NCBI GenBank assembly: GCA_002005505.1
Contig: KV908383.1
Span: 544,577-564,576, forward strand
Length of the DNA: 20,000 nt
DNA from: Botryococcus braunii
Lineage: Eukaryota; Chlorophyta; Trebouxiophyceae
Direction: 5' to 3'
Under the pieces are notes generated by a model. It was not told the DNA's origin. It worked only from the letters and a program-made list of their open reading frames with translations, and searched no databases. This document shows positions 1 to 9,088 of the stretch, in pieces (position 1 is the first letter of the stretch; each line of letters starts with the position of its first letter). Position numbers and translations under genes: made by a program.

Positions 1-1252
1 TACATCTCTGCAGCAGTTAAAATTGGATGTGATCATTTCTGGTCAGGGGGTATAATTGGGTATGGCATTGGTTTGGCAACTGTGGCCCACTGAAAACTAT
101 GGTACCACGAGTCTGGGTTGGGTGCGGTGTGTACTTTGGGTGAAGACAAGGCTTTTTTTCTGTATGGCTACTTAGAGGGATGCAATCAGTTCAGCTGCCC
201 TTACCTGGTGACATCCAAGTCGGCACGTTCTGTCTTTTATGGAGCTGGGTGTCCCAGAGCTCCTCTTGGAAGGCAAAGCCAATTTGCTGTTCGTCATTAC
301 TGTTTAAAGGGCTGGAAAGATTGCTGCCCATTATTGCGGTTCATATAGTTGAGTTTGTTGCTTGTCGATTTGTTGCAGGGCTGGCAATGCCACAGTGCTG
401 CTTGGGTTGTGAAGCCAGACATTATTGAGGGATGTTTCATGGCCACGTGCACAAACCCTCCGCCCGTTTATATTGGTTTACGGATAGATTTTCTGGCATT
501 GGACGTCAATTCGTCGAGGCTTGCGAAGACCAGAAGGGCAAATGTCCTTTCTGCTGAGGGAATAGGCTTCTAGTTAAAAACAATGTAGTAGAGTTCAATG
601 CTGTTGCGTCGTAGTCCGTGGCTGTTCCTTCTATGTGGGGCAGCATGACAGCGGGACTTCTCCATGCTCAAAACAACATGGGCTGGTTGGGTTGTCTGGG
701 TTGTTAATTCAAAGATCATAAGTATCGTTTGTAATTCTGAAGGATTTGGCGATGCGTCAGCCATTTTTGATGGTGAGTCCATCGGCAACTTTGGGCAGGG
801 GGGAGGGGGGGGGGGCCCGCGTTTATAAGGTGTGATTGAGCGGTGGGCCTCTGCAACAGTATTGATTTATTCCTGGAGTTGGAAATGTCATGTTTGCAAT
901 TCTGTAGATCTGCGCCGTGGCAATAATGCGGCTAGAGTCACTGCCACGTGGAGGCAACATATGTCCCTGTTCCAAATTAATTACATTTTTGTTCATCAGC
1001 AGCTAGCAAATGCGTCCCTGCCATCCAAGTCCTTCTTTTCTGCTCATTCGGCGACATATTATTGATTGCCTAGACAGATCACAGATCCTTTTGTGGACGT
1101 GGATTGTCAATTTTTTGGCGTCCTTTGTCGTTGTTACCAGAAGTGTTGTTCAATGTCATTCCTACTGAACGTTAGTGTGAGACAAATCCTGGTCCAACAG
1201 GTGTCTTTGGTGAGTGGCCGTTCCCCACCTGTGCCATCTTGGGTTGAGTGTC

Positions 1253-1307
<55 letters not shown>

Positions 1308-1354
1308 TGTGTGTGTGTGTGTGTCTGTGTGGTGGTGTGTGCGTGTGTGTGTGT

Positions 1355-1404
<50 letters not shown>

Positions 1405-2312
1405 GTGGGGGGGGTGGGGGGGGGGGGGCAATCGGGCCAAGCAGGGGCCCTTACAAGCCAGCGAACGGGTTGGGGAATGAGGATCCAACAGTCTTTTCAA
1501 GACTCCTATATCAGCTTATCGGGGAAGCAGCTTGTCCAAGGATGGAGCACATATGAAGCAGTTCCCGAGTGTGCGAGTCCGTCGAGTATTATCAGCTCTG
1601 CGCAAAAGGGTGGCATCAGAAGCCAGGGAGGGACATGTAGGAGAGCACTCGGTGTGAAATTTAAGGGCATGGAACGACCCCGGAGTGGGCAGGCGAAGAC
1701 AACAGCGGAAGCATTGCGACGGCCTCCAAGGGGGAAATATATATTCAGAGGACCATCCTGTAGAAAAAGGAAGATGGGGGCGAGAGCCCTTAACTCCCAC
1801 CCTGGTACCGTACCGGCGTGCGTGTTGCCAGCACGTCCGCGTGCGAACGGATGCCTACCTCTCCCACGTCCCACACGCCCTTCACGTGCATGCAGGTGCA
1901 GACAGTGCGGATCAGAGCATCTTGCGACGTGAGTACCGACATTTTGCTGTCAACGACAATCTGTATTGGGGAATTTTGAAAGCAACGGTCCTCAATGACC
2001 CGAGGTAAGGAAGAGGCACGCTTGGCCCGGCCGAGTGATGTGCATTGGATCAGTCTGCGATGTCCTTGCATTGTGGACCATGTCATGTACACTCTTAAAG
2101 CATTATTTCGTCTATGGTTTTGCTTGTATGCTCCATCACACCAATTGGTGAGGATTCCGTGTGTTTGTTCATGAGTTGCAACGTTATCCTGTTGAGGGCA
2201 ACGGTTCTAAACATCATTGATGGGCTGAAGGCAATGTTGACCGGGTCTGGAGTTTGCAAGTCTATGGCAGGCACTCCTGTACGGCGTTGTGCTGACGCTG
2301 TCATTGTATGTC
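1..2312. other. Upstream region without a supported gene
   Basis: I see no convincing coding exon here on either strand. The open frames are short, cross low-complexity tracts and do not resemble a family I recognise. The region contains a compound (GT)n tract near 1254-1430 and a G-run near 798-815. It should hold the promoter and 5' UTR of the + strand transporter if that gene starts at 2313, but no TATA box or other core promoter element could be assigned with confidence. Additional 5' exons cannot be excluded. Confidence 0.5.
1254..1430. repeat. Compound (GT)n microsatellite ending in a poly-G run
   Basis: The stretch is almost pure GT dinucleotide with a few interruptions (GTGGTG, TCTG, GCGTG) and passes at about 1401 into a G-rich run. 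Its long open frames on both strands translate to Cys-Val or Thr-His repeats and are artefacts of the dinucleotide. Confidence 0.97.
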
Positions 2313-2518
2313 ATGTCTGTGCTCTCAGAACGCGAGCAGGCGCCGCGACCAGACAGTGAGTGGCAGCCGACTCTTGAAGATGCATGTGTACCTCTCTTGG
2401 ACAGTCAGGATGGCTGTGGGCCGTGTGAACATCATGTTTCTTGGTCGGGAACCGTCACGACTCTTCTTGCCCTGCAGATGGGGTGGGGTCTCTGGCTAAT
2501 GCCAGCAGATTTTGCAAG
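2313..2518 (+). CDS. AAAP transporter exon 1: N-terminus and first helix
   Basis: ATG at 2313 is the first in-frame ATG after a stop at 2238, with G at -3. It encodes about 44 hydrophilic, acidic residues (MSVLSEREQAPRPDSEW at the start), as usual for the cytosolic tail of this family, then a hydrophobic stretch from about residue 45 (VSWSGTVTTLLALQMGWGLW) and MPADFA. The exon ends in AG before GTGAGC, leaving two bases that combine with the G of the next exon to give Arg, so the product reads FARLGW, matching the family pattern G-x-G-x-L-x-L-P-x-x-x-A-x-LGW. The start is an inference: an acceptor-like CTCTCAG at 2323-2329 could instead begin the exon at 2330, and the upstream open frame is hydrophobic. 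Confidence 0.72.
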
Positions 2519-3586
2519 GTGAGCCGCTTTCAGTGGCATCCGTTTCATCAGGAGGGCGTAGTCACTTTCCGTTCTCCAGTTGAAATTATGCTAGTTGCTG
2601 TGATTATGTAGTTCTTGTGTGGCAGGTTCCCAGTGTGGGTAGGACAGAGAAGGGGATGCCGTGAAAGGACAGGACAAGCCGGCAAGTGGTTTGCCAGAAG
2701 GAAATTTGGAAAGAGTTCAATAACTTTAACGGGCCGCGTTACCTTTACTTACCAATGGTCCAGTGCACCATTTTTCAAACGTAGGTGTTGTGCAATACAA
2801 TAAGACCGGTAAGGATGCAGCAGCATTTGCTTTCATGCACAAATATCTGCGAGGCTTCTTTGCTGCCAGCATTGTACTGCAACATTCCAATACTAATGGA
2901 TTGAGCCCTGCCAAGGCCATGAGCTAGTTTAGGTTTGGCCCCCAGAGTTAACGTTATAGGTGCTTAGCGCAGATGACAATCTACGTAAAGACAAACAATT
3001 GCGACAGTCAGCCGCTCAGAGTTTTAAGGGATTTATCCTGCATCTTCGAACCACAGACGTCGTGAAGGATCTCCAACCAGCTGACGTGCTGTTTATTTTT
3101 AGTTTCTATAGCTCCCCCACCCCCCACCCCCCTCTGCGGGGACATAAGGAAAAACAGGAATTGGAATGGTGTAATCTGTAAGTTCTCTCTTTATCAAAGG
3201 GAGTCTCTAAAAACAGTAGAAACAGTTTCATCCTTGAATTAGGGTATGGGGTGTCACGTGATTTCATTGTGCACGGTCTCTTCATTACTCTTTGCGACCA
3301 CACTGGAGAAACTGCATGCCGTGCGAAAGACATCGTTGAGGTTTGAGAAAGCCATCAAGTGAACTGAAATAGCCATCTTGGGCAAGGATGGTCTACAACT
3401 GTACGCTCAGTTGCATGACTTAATTTTGTTGGACCACGGCGCGTCTGACGTTAGGGGTACAAACCAGGCTATGGCATTCTTTATTCTAGTCAGAACTTCA
3501 ATGACCTTGTCACCAGTAAGTTATGCTAAAAGTTTTGTTCTGGACAACATGTGACTGTGATGAGACTGGGGCTGCTGCTAGTGCAG

Positions 3587-3731
3587 GCTAGGATGGATTT
3601 TGGCCTTTGCGATTGTAACTTTCATGGCCGTTTGCACGATGTATTCTGGGGTCCTCATCAGCCGCTTGAGTCAAGCAGTACCATCTGCCATCCTATTCGG
3701 GGACATTGGGGAAGAGGCAGCGGGCCCTCGG
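3587..3731 (+). CDS. AAAP transporter exon 2: LGW helix to DIGEEAAG
   Basis: The acceptor is TAGTGCAG at 3579-3586 and the donor GTGAGC begins at 3732. The 145-bp exon supplies the third base of a split Arg codon and 48 codons. The product starts LGWILAFAIVTFMAVCTMYS, a transmembrane helix, followed by GVLISRL and FGDIGEEAAGPR. The G-x-x-x-x-L-x-x-x-x-P...DIGE-x-A-x-G arrangement is characteristic of AAAP carriers, where this loop follows the second helix. It ends in phase 0. Confidence 0.85.
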
Positions 3732-4457
3732 GTGAGCCTCCGACCTAAGGTTGATCGTGGCCCACACTGCTGGGAGTGGGGTCACACAGAGCGAATAAGA
3801 TCTCTTCTCTATCAATGTCTCTATCTTTGGGACTGTTGGAAGGGACTGGGGATCCCACAGCTTGTGCTCCCCTAGATCTGGTTTCAAGTGCCTACCACAC
3901 TTTTCTTTCCTCCATCTTTCCTCTCGTTTCTTTGTGGGAGAGGAACAGTCTCTCTTCCATTTTTCCCTTAGTTTCTTTGTGGGAGGAGAACAAAGAGGGG
4001 GGGGGGGTGTGGACTTCCGAGTGGAGTTTAAACTGCTCTTAAGGGTGACATTTCCACCACATTTAATTCTGATGTGGTACAAAGGATCCTACAGATTGAA
4101 ACCACGCATTGGTGTCTATGAACCAATGGGAACCCAAATGCCCAGTGGGCATGCTGGCACGCGTTCGGTTAGATAGCTTTTTGTTATTGTCAGGCATGCT
4201 GGGACTGCGATGAATGGAGTTCTGCTTTCTTCTTCAAACCATTTTTCATATCAGTGGGAATGTGGGGAAATAATGGGGCTCATGGCAGTTAAGTGCGATT
4301 AGAAAAAAGTGCTATTATTCTGGAGAGGGTGGATGTACGGTGTTTGATGCATGGGCAGTGGTGTGGTTTCTGCTGCTTGGGGCGCTGGAGCTGCTGACGC
4401 TTCAGACATGAGACTGCACTCTCGCCCTCCACCCTTTCTTACCCCGCACGCGAACGC

Positions 4458-4524
<67 letters not shown>

Positions 4525-4597
4525 GGGGGGGGGTGGGGGGGTGGGTGCGCGCATGTGTACATATGTGTGCGTGTGCAAAGCACTCACGATCTCATGG

Positions 4598-4661
<64 letters not shown>

Positions 4662-4681
4662 ACGCATGCGCGGCACGCACG

Positions 4682-4722
<41 letters not shown>

Positions 4723-4745
4723 GCACGCGCGCGCGCTGGCGTGCG
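4458..4745. repeat. Opposed (GT)n and (CA)n tracts
   Basis: About 60 bp of (TG)n at 4460-4521 is followed by a G-rich run (4522-4545), a short unique spacer (to about 4598), about 60 bp of (CA)n (4600-4659), a GCATGCGC-containing break, more (CA)n (4684-4718) and alternating purine-pyrimidine GC sequence to about 4745. The two dinucleotide tracts are reverse complements of each other and lie in one transporter intron. Confidence 0.95.
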
Positions 4746-5241
4746 CGCGCGTGGGCCTGAAGAGAGGTAGGGAGGGAGAGAGCCAGGGTTGGGTGGTTGA
4801 GAGGATAGGGGGAAAGCGGGAGAGAGGGGTTGGAAAGGATAAATGGGAGGGAGACAGGGCAGGGGCTGGGGAAGGGACAAGGACCCAGACAGAGATGTGA
4901 TCGAGGAAGGGGCACAGGAGAAGATGTGAAGGGGGATCTGGGAACATGCGGGGCGGGTTCCCCTCGCATGTTTGTGACCAGACGGAGCTATTATTGTTGG
5001 GAGGACTAATCAGGGGTTGAGGGGACCAGGGTCGCTCTCTTGTTTATGCCGTTATCTACAGCCTTGACGCAACCCGTTGTATCATCTTGCACTTAGCTGC
5101 CACGCAAAGGTATGGAAAGTCTCCTGTACTTAAAAAGGCTTTCTTTAGAGAATGTGGAGGGCAGCGAGGGAGGACAGGGGCAGGACTGCGGGATGGCTGT
5201 CACTAGCATGGTTAAACCATTCACTTGTGCACACGCAGAAA

Positions 5242-5318
5242 CGCGCGCGCGCGCGCGCGCGCCACACACACACACACACACACACCACACACAGAGAGAG
5301 AGAGAGAGAGAGGAGAGG

Positions 5319-5350
<32 letters not shown>

Positions 5351-5355
5351 GAGAG

Positions 5356-5401
<46 letters not shown>

Positions 5402-5479
5402 GGGGGGGGTGGGGGATAGGGAGGGGGGGAGGGAGGGGGAAGGGGGGGGAGAGAGAGAGAGGAGAGAGAGAGGAGAGAG

Positions 5480-5519
<40 letters not shown>

Positions 5520-5601
5520 GAGAGAGAGAGAGAGGGGGGGGGGGGGGAGGGAGGGAGGGAGGGGGGGGGAAGAAAGGGGGGAGGAGGGAGGGAAGGGGGG
5601 A
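5242..5601. repeat. Compound (GC)n-(CA)n-(GA)n-poly-G tract
   Basis: The order is (GC)n at 5244-5261, (CA)n to about 5292, long (GA)n with GGA interruptions to about 5394, a G-rich segment, more (GA)n at 5450-5533 and a G-rich tail with GGGA units. The purine-rich strand is the transcript-sense strand of the transporter gene. Open frames across it are low-complexity artefacts. Confidence 0.95.
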
Positions 5602-5724
5602 TTCCGGATGTTTCTTATCACAGAAGTTCTCAATCAGCCTGGTGGCAGAAGGGACAGAGCGTCACACGCTGAACATTCAAAAGCTCTTTCACATGCCTCA
5701 CAAGTGATAGATGTGGTAGCTTAG

Positions 5725-5837
5725 GGTTGGGTGTTGCGATGGGTTGGGGCAGTGTACAGCACATGGTGGCCAATGACAACATTCAGCAGGTGGTCTACGG
5801 TCTCATTGTGGCCTTCCTTGCCCTCCTGCTCGCCCAG
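5725..5837 (+). CDS. AAAP transporter exon: loop and helix ending LLLAQ
   Basis: The product reads LGVAMGWGSVQHMV, then ANDNIQQVVYG and LIVAFLALLLAQ. The first part fits the family segment after DIGE-x-A-x-G (a helix of the form LxGVAxxYxxxxGxxLQ) and the second is the next hydrophobic helix. The donor GTGCTC begins at 5838 after CAG, phase 0. The acceptor chosen is GCTTAG ending at 5724; the frame is open back to 5673, so an earlier acceptor (for example after GATAG at 5710) or later ones (after GGGGCAG at 5752) are possible. Confidence 0.68.
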
Positions 5838-6174
5838 GTGCTCCCCCTCTTCCAATTCCCCCTTCTCCCTCTCTCTTTCCCTCTCCCCCTCTCTCCCGCT
5901 CACTTTCTCACTTTGGGTCTCTGTGTGGTGGTTTTTTTTGGGGGGGGGGGGGAGGGGGTGCACGCGCTCCCTCGCACATGTATGCACATTCCTTTCCCCC
6001 CCTCTCGTATGCCCCATGCACAATCAGTATATCAGCGACTAGAATCTGCAAGTGTGTAATTATATCTGTAGCTCATATCCATGCTTTTGTCCCAGACTCC
6101 GTCGCTGCAGACCATCTTCTACGCCAAAATCAGAATCAACAGCACTGGGCAAGGTCTGGGGTGGATTCGAGCAG

Positions 6175-6366
6175 GTGAAGACGCTGAAAAAGCTGAGCTG
6201 GTTCTTCAGCCTGGGGACCGCAGCTCAGCTCTTTGCTGTGGCAGTGGTTACTGTGAAGCTGGCCTTGGAGCCTGACCCCACAGCTACCCACCAGCTTCTC
6301 CATACCGGGGACCCGGTCGTCTCCATCGTTGCAGTTATGAATGTCATCTTTGCCTACGGTGGCCAG
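6175..6366 (+). CDS. AAAP transporter exon: two helices ending FAYGGQ
   Basis: This 192-bp, 64-codon exon lies between an acceptor GAGCAG ending at 6174 and a donor GTGACT at 6367, phase 0 at both ends. It encodes VKTLKKLSWFFSLGTAAQLF followed by a hydrophobic segment, a hydrophilic loop (EPDPTATHQLLHTGDP) and VVSIVAVMNVIFAYGGQ. The last motif corresponds to the conserved family segment with consensus FAY/FAF-x-x-x, which precedes the Glu-containing helix. The upstream reading through 6081-6174 in another frame does not stay open when joined, so it is treated as intron. Confidence 0.83.
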
Positions 6367-8084
6367 GTGACTATTTCCTTCTTTCACCCGCCAAGCAATG
6401 TCACATCCGTCCTGATGCTTCTGAGGTGTAGCTTCTGAAACAATGCTGCTGGTTTCTGTTCATGGTACTGCCCGGTGCAGAGGGGAGGAGAGCAGTACCC
6501 CCACACGCTTGTAACTTGCCATGTCCCACTTGGGCTGAATTGCTTCCCACACATCATCCCGCTCCCTTCCTCTTTTATTAACACCCCATATGTCATCCCC
6601 CCCCCCCCTCCGACTCTCTCCCCTCTCTGCCTCACCTCTCTGCCTCACCTGTCTCCAACTTGCCCCACCCCCTCCGTGTGGGTTCTAACCTGCCCCCCCC
6701 CCCCCTTTGTACTTATGTATTCAACCACTGTCTTACCCTTTGAGAGGGGGGGGGGGGGAATGAAGGTGACGTATAATGGGTTTGCATGGGTGTGCAGTGT
6801 ACAAATTTTCCGGGGTTAAATGCAGGGGACCCGGAGTGTGGGTTCCCTTTTTCTTAATGGTCGTCTGCAGGGTCCCCCTCCCCCCCCAGCCCCCCACCAA
6901 AAAGGAAAAAAAGAAAAAAACCGCCAACAACTGATTTGTGAAGGGGCACTTCTTCCCCTTACTTTAGGAACTCGCCAGTGGTGCAAATGGCGTATTGCAT
7001 CCTGGTGTGTGCAAAACATCCCACTATCACTGTCTGGGAAAAGGACCTGGCAAAGTCCATCTGGTGATGGGGCTTTTAGAGAATGCTTTGGGGGGTTCTC
7101 TGAGGAGTAACTCGTCCCCATCTCTTAAGCGACAAGTTGAAAGGGCCGCCGTTGATGGTTATCAGGCATTTCTTGGGCCTCCCCATCCCCCGAGCCCCCC
7201 TGGTGAGGAGAGACCTTCAGGGGATCAACATTACTCGGTACCCTCATTCAGAGGATGACTTTACAGCTGCCCTTGCTCCCTTTGAAGTGCACTCAAGTCC
7301 CACTGAAGTTCTGAACTCCTCAGAGATGTTCCAAAAGGATAGCGAAATGGCCCATCAGACTGTCCAACGTTTTTAGGCGAACGTTGTGCGGGCAAGTATG
7401 CTCGTTTTCAGTTGGGAGAAGCACGGCTTAGCCCTCCCATGCAGTCCTGCAGTTCCTGGGGCATTTCCCATTGCATTTGCCCACCTAGTAGTTTGCCGTT
7501 GCAGTAAGATACCCAAGACGCGCATCCAGGCGTATGTGGGGGCCCTTGGACCACAACCCGGTCCCAGACCCAAGGTACCAGATGAAACCCAGGGCCCCTC
7601 TCGTTTTTCAACGCCTTTCCACACCCCCCCCCCCACCCCCACCCCCGCCCCGCCTGTGTGGACGGAGCAGGCATTGGGCCCCTCTCGTTTTTCAACGCCT
7701 CCCCCCCCCCCCCCCCCCCGGGCCCCCCGGCTGTGTGGTAAGAGCAGGCATCGGGCCCCTCGCTTTTCAACGCCTTTCCACACCCCCCCCCTCCCGCCTG
7801 AGTGGGCAGAGCAGGCATTGGGCCCCTCGCTTTTCGCCTTTCCACACCCCCCCCTTCCCGCCTGTGTGGGCAGAGCAGGCATCGGGCCCCTTGTTTTTCA
7901 ACGCCTTTCCACCCCCACCCCCCGCCTGTGTAAGCAGAGCAGGCATCGGGCCCCTCGCTTTTCAACGCCTTTCCACCCCCCCCCCCCCGCCGCCTGTGTG
8001 GGCAGAGCAGGTGCCCCTTTTCCCTGCTGAGTTCCCTCTCAGCCTGAGAGCCGCTGACTAGGCTAAGGCGCTGTGGTGGTTCAG
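6367..8084 (+). other. Large transporter intron with poly-C and minisatellite
   Basis: Between FAYGGQ and FAFVEII lies a 1.7-kb intron, phase 0, with donor GTGACT and acceptor TGGTTCAG. It contains poly-C runs (about 6599-6608, 6694-6704), a G-run near 6746-6758, and a 62-85-bp minisatellite near its 3' end. Between about 7120 and 7376 a + strand open frame of fairly ordinary composition exists but is unlike any family I recognise. Confidence 0.75.
7592..8010. repeat. Minisatellite of 62-85-bp units
   Basis: Six to seven imperfect units start with GGGCCCCT at about 7592, 7676, 7753, 7820, 7884 and 7948. Each unit has GGGCCCCTCGCTTTTCAACG, then CCTTTCCACA, a C-tract of variable length and GCCTGTGTGGGCAGAGCAGG. 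Period changes come mainly from the C-tract length (about 84 down to 64 bp). The array ends about 75 bp before the next transporter exon, so it sits in the acceptor-proximal part of the intron. Confidence 0.93.
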
Positions 8085-8312
8085 TTTGCGTTTGTTGAGA
8101 TTATAAAGGCGATGGAGGAACCAAAGGGCTTCCAGTCAACGGTGGTGGTGTCGACCTTCATGATGGGCTGTGTCTATCTGGGCCTCGGAGCAGTGGGGTA
8201 CCGCTCCCGCGGTACCAACGTGCAAGAAATCATCATCTTTGCCATGGGAAACGATCTCTGGTCCCGTGCTGCTTCCGGAGCCATCTTCATTCAGGCCACT
8301 GCTCAATACCTG
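8085..8312 (+). CDS. AAAP transporter exon: conserved VEIIKAMEEPKGF region
   Basis: This 228-bp exon has 76 codons in phase 0. It begins FAFVEIIKAMEEPKGF, the most diagnostic AAAP motif seen in the window (Glu, then Met, then Pro in the helix that joins the transport core). It continues with a helix STVVVSTFMMGCVYLGLGAV, then GYRSRGTNVQEIIIFAMGND and the helix RAASGAIFIQATAQYL. Gly-Tyr followed by Gly and a short polar loop is the usual family layout. The donor is GTGCGC at 8313, the same hexamer used by the NAA35 exon ending at 13839. Confidence 0.88.
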
Positions 8313-8885
8313 GTGCGCCATCCCATTCTGATGAGTTGTGTGTTTACCCGGACTTCTTTTTTGGGGTGTGCATCTGTGTTTGGAGTGGGGTTTTTCTGTA
8401 GAGGTGAGCTTGAGCATAGCAACAGTGGCAGCACATAGTGGAGAGGAAGATGATGCCTCAGAAAACTCGATCCGTCCACTCATTCAATAAGGAAACCATA
8501 GGCACAAGGAATTCTAAAATTTTATTTGCATTGGGTAAATTCATCGTCGACTTATCTTTTGCATTCATGTCGACAACATGTATGAATTTTCCATAAGAAG
8601 ATTAAGGAAATGGAGCCCGTGCTTTTGAAGTCAAATAAGGGTAATCCCAAAAGAAAGAGAAAGGGTACAGTCCAAGAGTTACTCTGAGATGATTGATTGC
8701 AGTAAAACTACAGGGAGTCATCCCCGCGACGTTTGCACGTAAGCGGAAGGGGAGAATGGTAAGGATAAGAGGAGGAAAGACGCAACTTGAATTGCCTGAT
8801 CACAGTGGAATGGATAAGATTATCTGTTATACTTCTGAGGTCCCGACCTACGTTCTCATTGCTCCTACCCCTGTCTCCCCCCGTA

Positions 8886-8980
8886 TCAGCCCCCCTCTCC
8901 CCCCCCCCCCCCCCGCCCTCTCTCTCCCTCTGTCCCACCCTCCTCTGCTCTCGCCACCCCCCCTCTCTCTCTCACACACG

Positions 8981-9033
<53 letters not shown>

Positions 9034-9035
9034 AT
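8886..9035. repeat. Pyrimidine and (CA)n tract in last transporter intron
   Basis: Poly-C (about 8901-8915), CT-rich sequence, (CT)n near 8962-8972 and (CA)n with ACGC interruptions at about 8973-9033 precede the terminal exon. Confidence 0.93.
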
Positions 9036-9088
9036 TCTTACTCTCCACACCACCCATCTCTCCCTTTTTCCCCACCCCTGTCTTCCAG

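Larger units (their letters stand above)
3732..5724 (+). other. Intron interval with one unlocated short exon
   Basis: Homology predicts roughly 15-25 more residues between DIGEEAAGPR and the exon at 5725, so a mini-exon (starting in phase 0, ending in phase 1 if the acceptor at 5724 is right) should lie here. I could not place it. The interval is mostly (GT)n, (CA)n, (GA)n and poly-G sequence with small islands of ordinary sequence at about 3740-4440 and 4960-5230. A possible exon near 5149-5198 was considered but its donor is weak. Confidence 0.6.

Noticed and set aside
1..75. Translation HFWSGGIIGYGIGLATVAH resembling a permease helix
   Set aside because: Short, ends at a stop, and the first helix is already supplied by the exon ending at 2518.
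1066..1932. Long + strand open frame of 288 codons with Cys-Val repeats
   Set aside because: Its length comes from the (GT)n tract, which lacks stops; flanking parts show no family similarity.
3423..3516. Possible exon ending at a perfect GTAAGT donor near 3517
   Set aside because: The frame needed to join the LGW exon contains a stop, and the translation does not resemble the family; the 2518/3587 join is much better.
4351..4969. Overlapping long open frames on both strands with Thr-His or Cys-Val repeats
   Set aside because: Dinucleotide repeats are open in most frames; there is no coding signal outside them.
5149..5198. Candidate missing transporter exon (MWRAAREDRGRTAGWL)
   Set aside because: A fair acceptor TTTCTTTAG precedes it and it could be made phase-compatible with a start at 5711, but the donor GTCACT is poor and the residues fit the family only loosely.
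5112..5724. Open frames rich in Arg-Glu (+) or Leu-Ser (-)
   Set aside because: Translations of (GA)n and (CT)n, not proteins.
7137..7376. + strand open frame (79 codons) of ordinary composition in a transporter intron
   Set aside because: No recognised similarity, begins at a non-ATG codon or inside the intron, and is no longer than chance frames nearby.
7386..8061. Pro-rich open frames across the minisatellite
   Set aside because: Translations of the 62-85-bp repeat, with units open in several frames on both strands.
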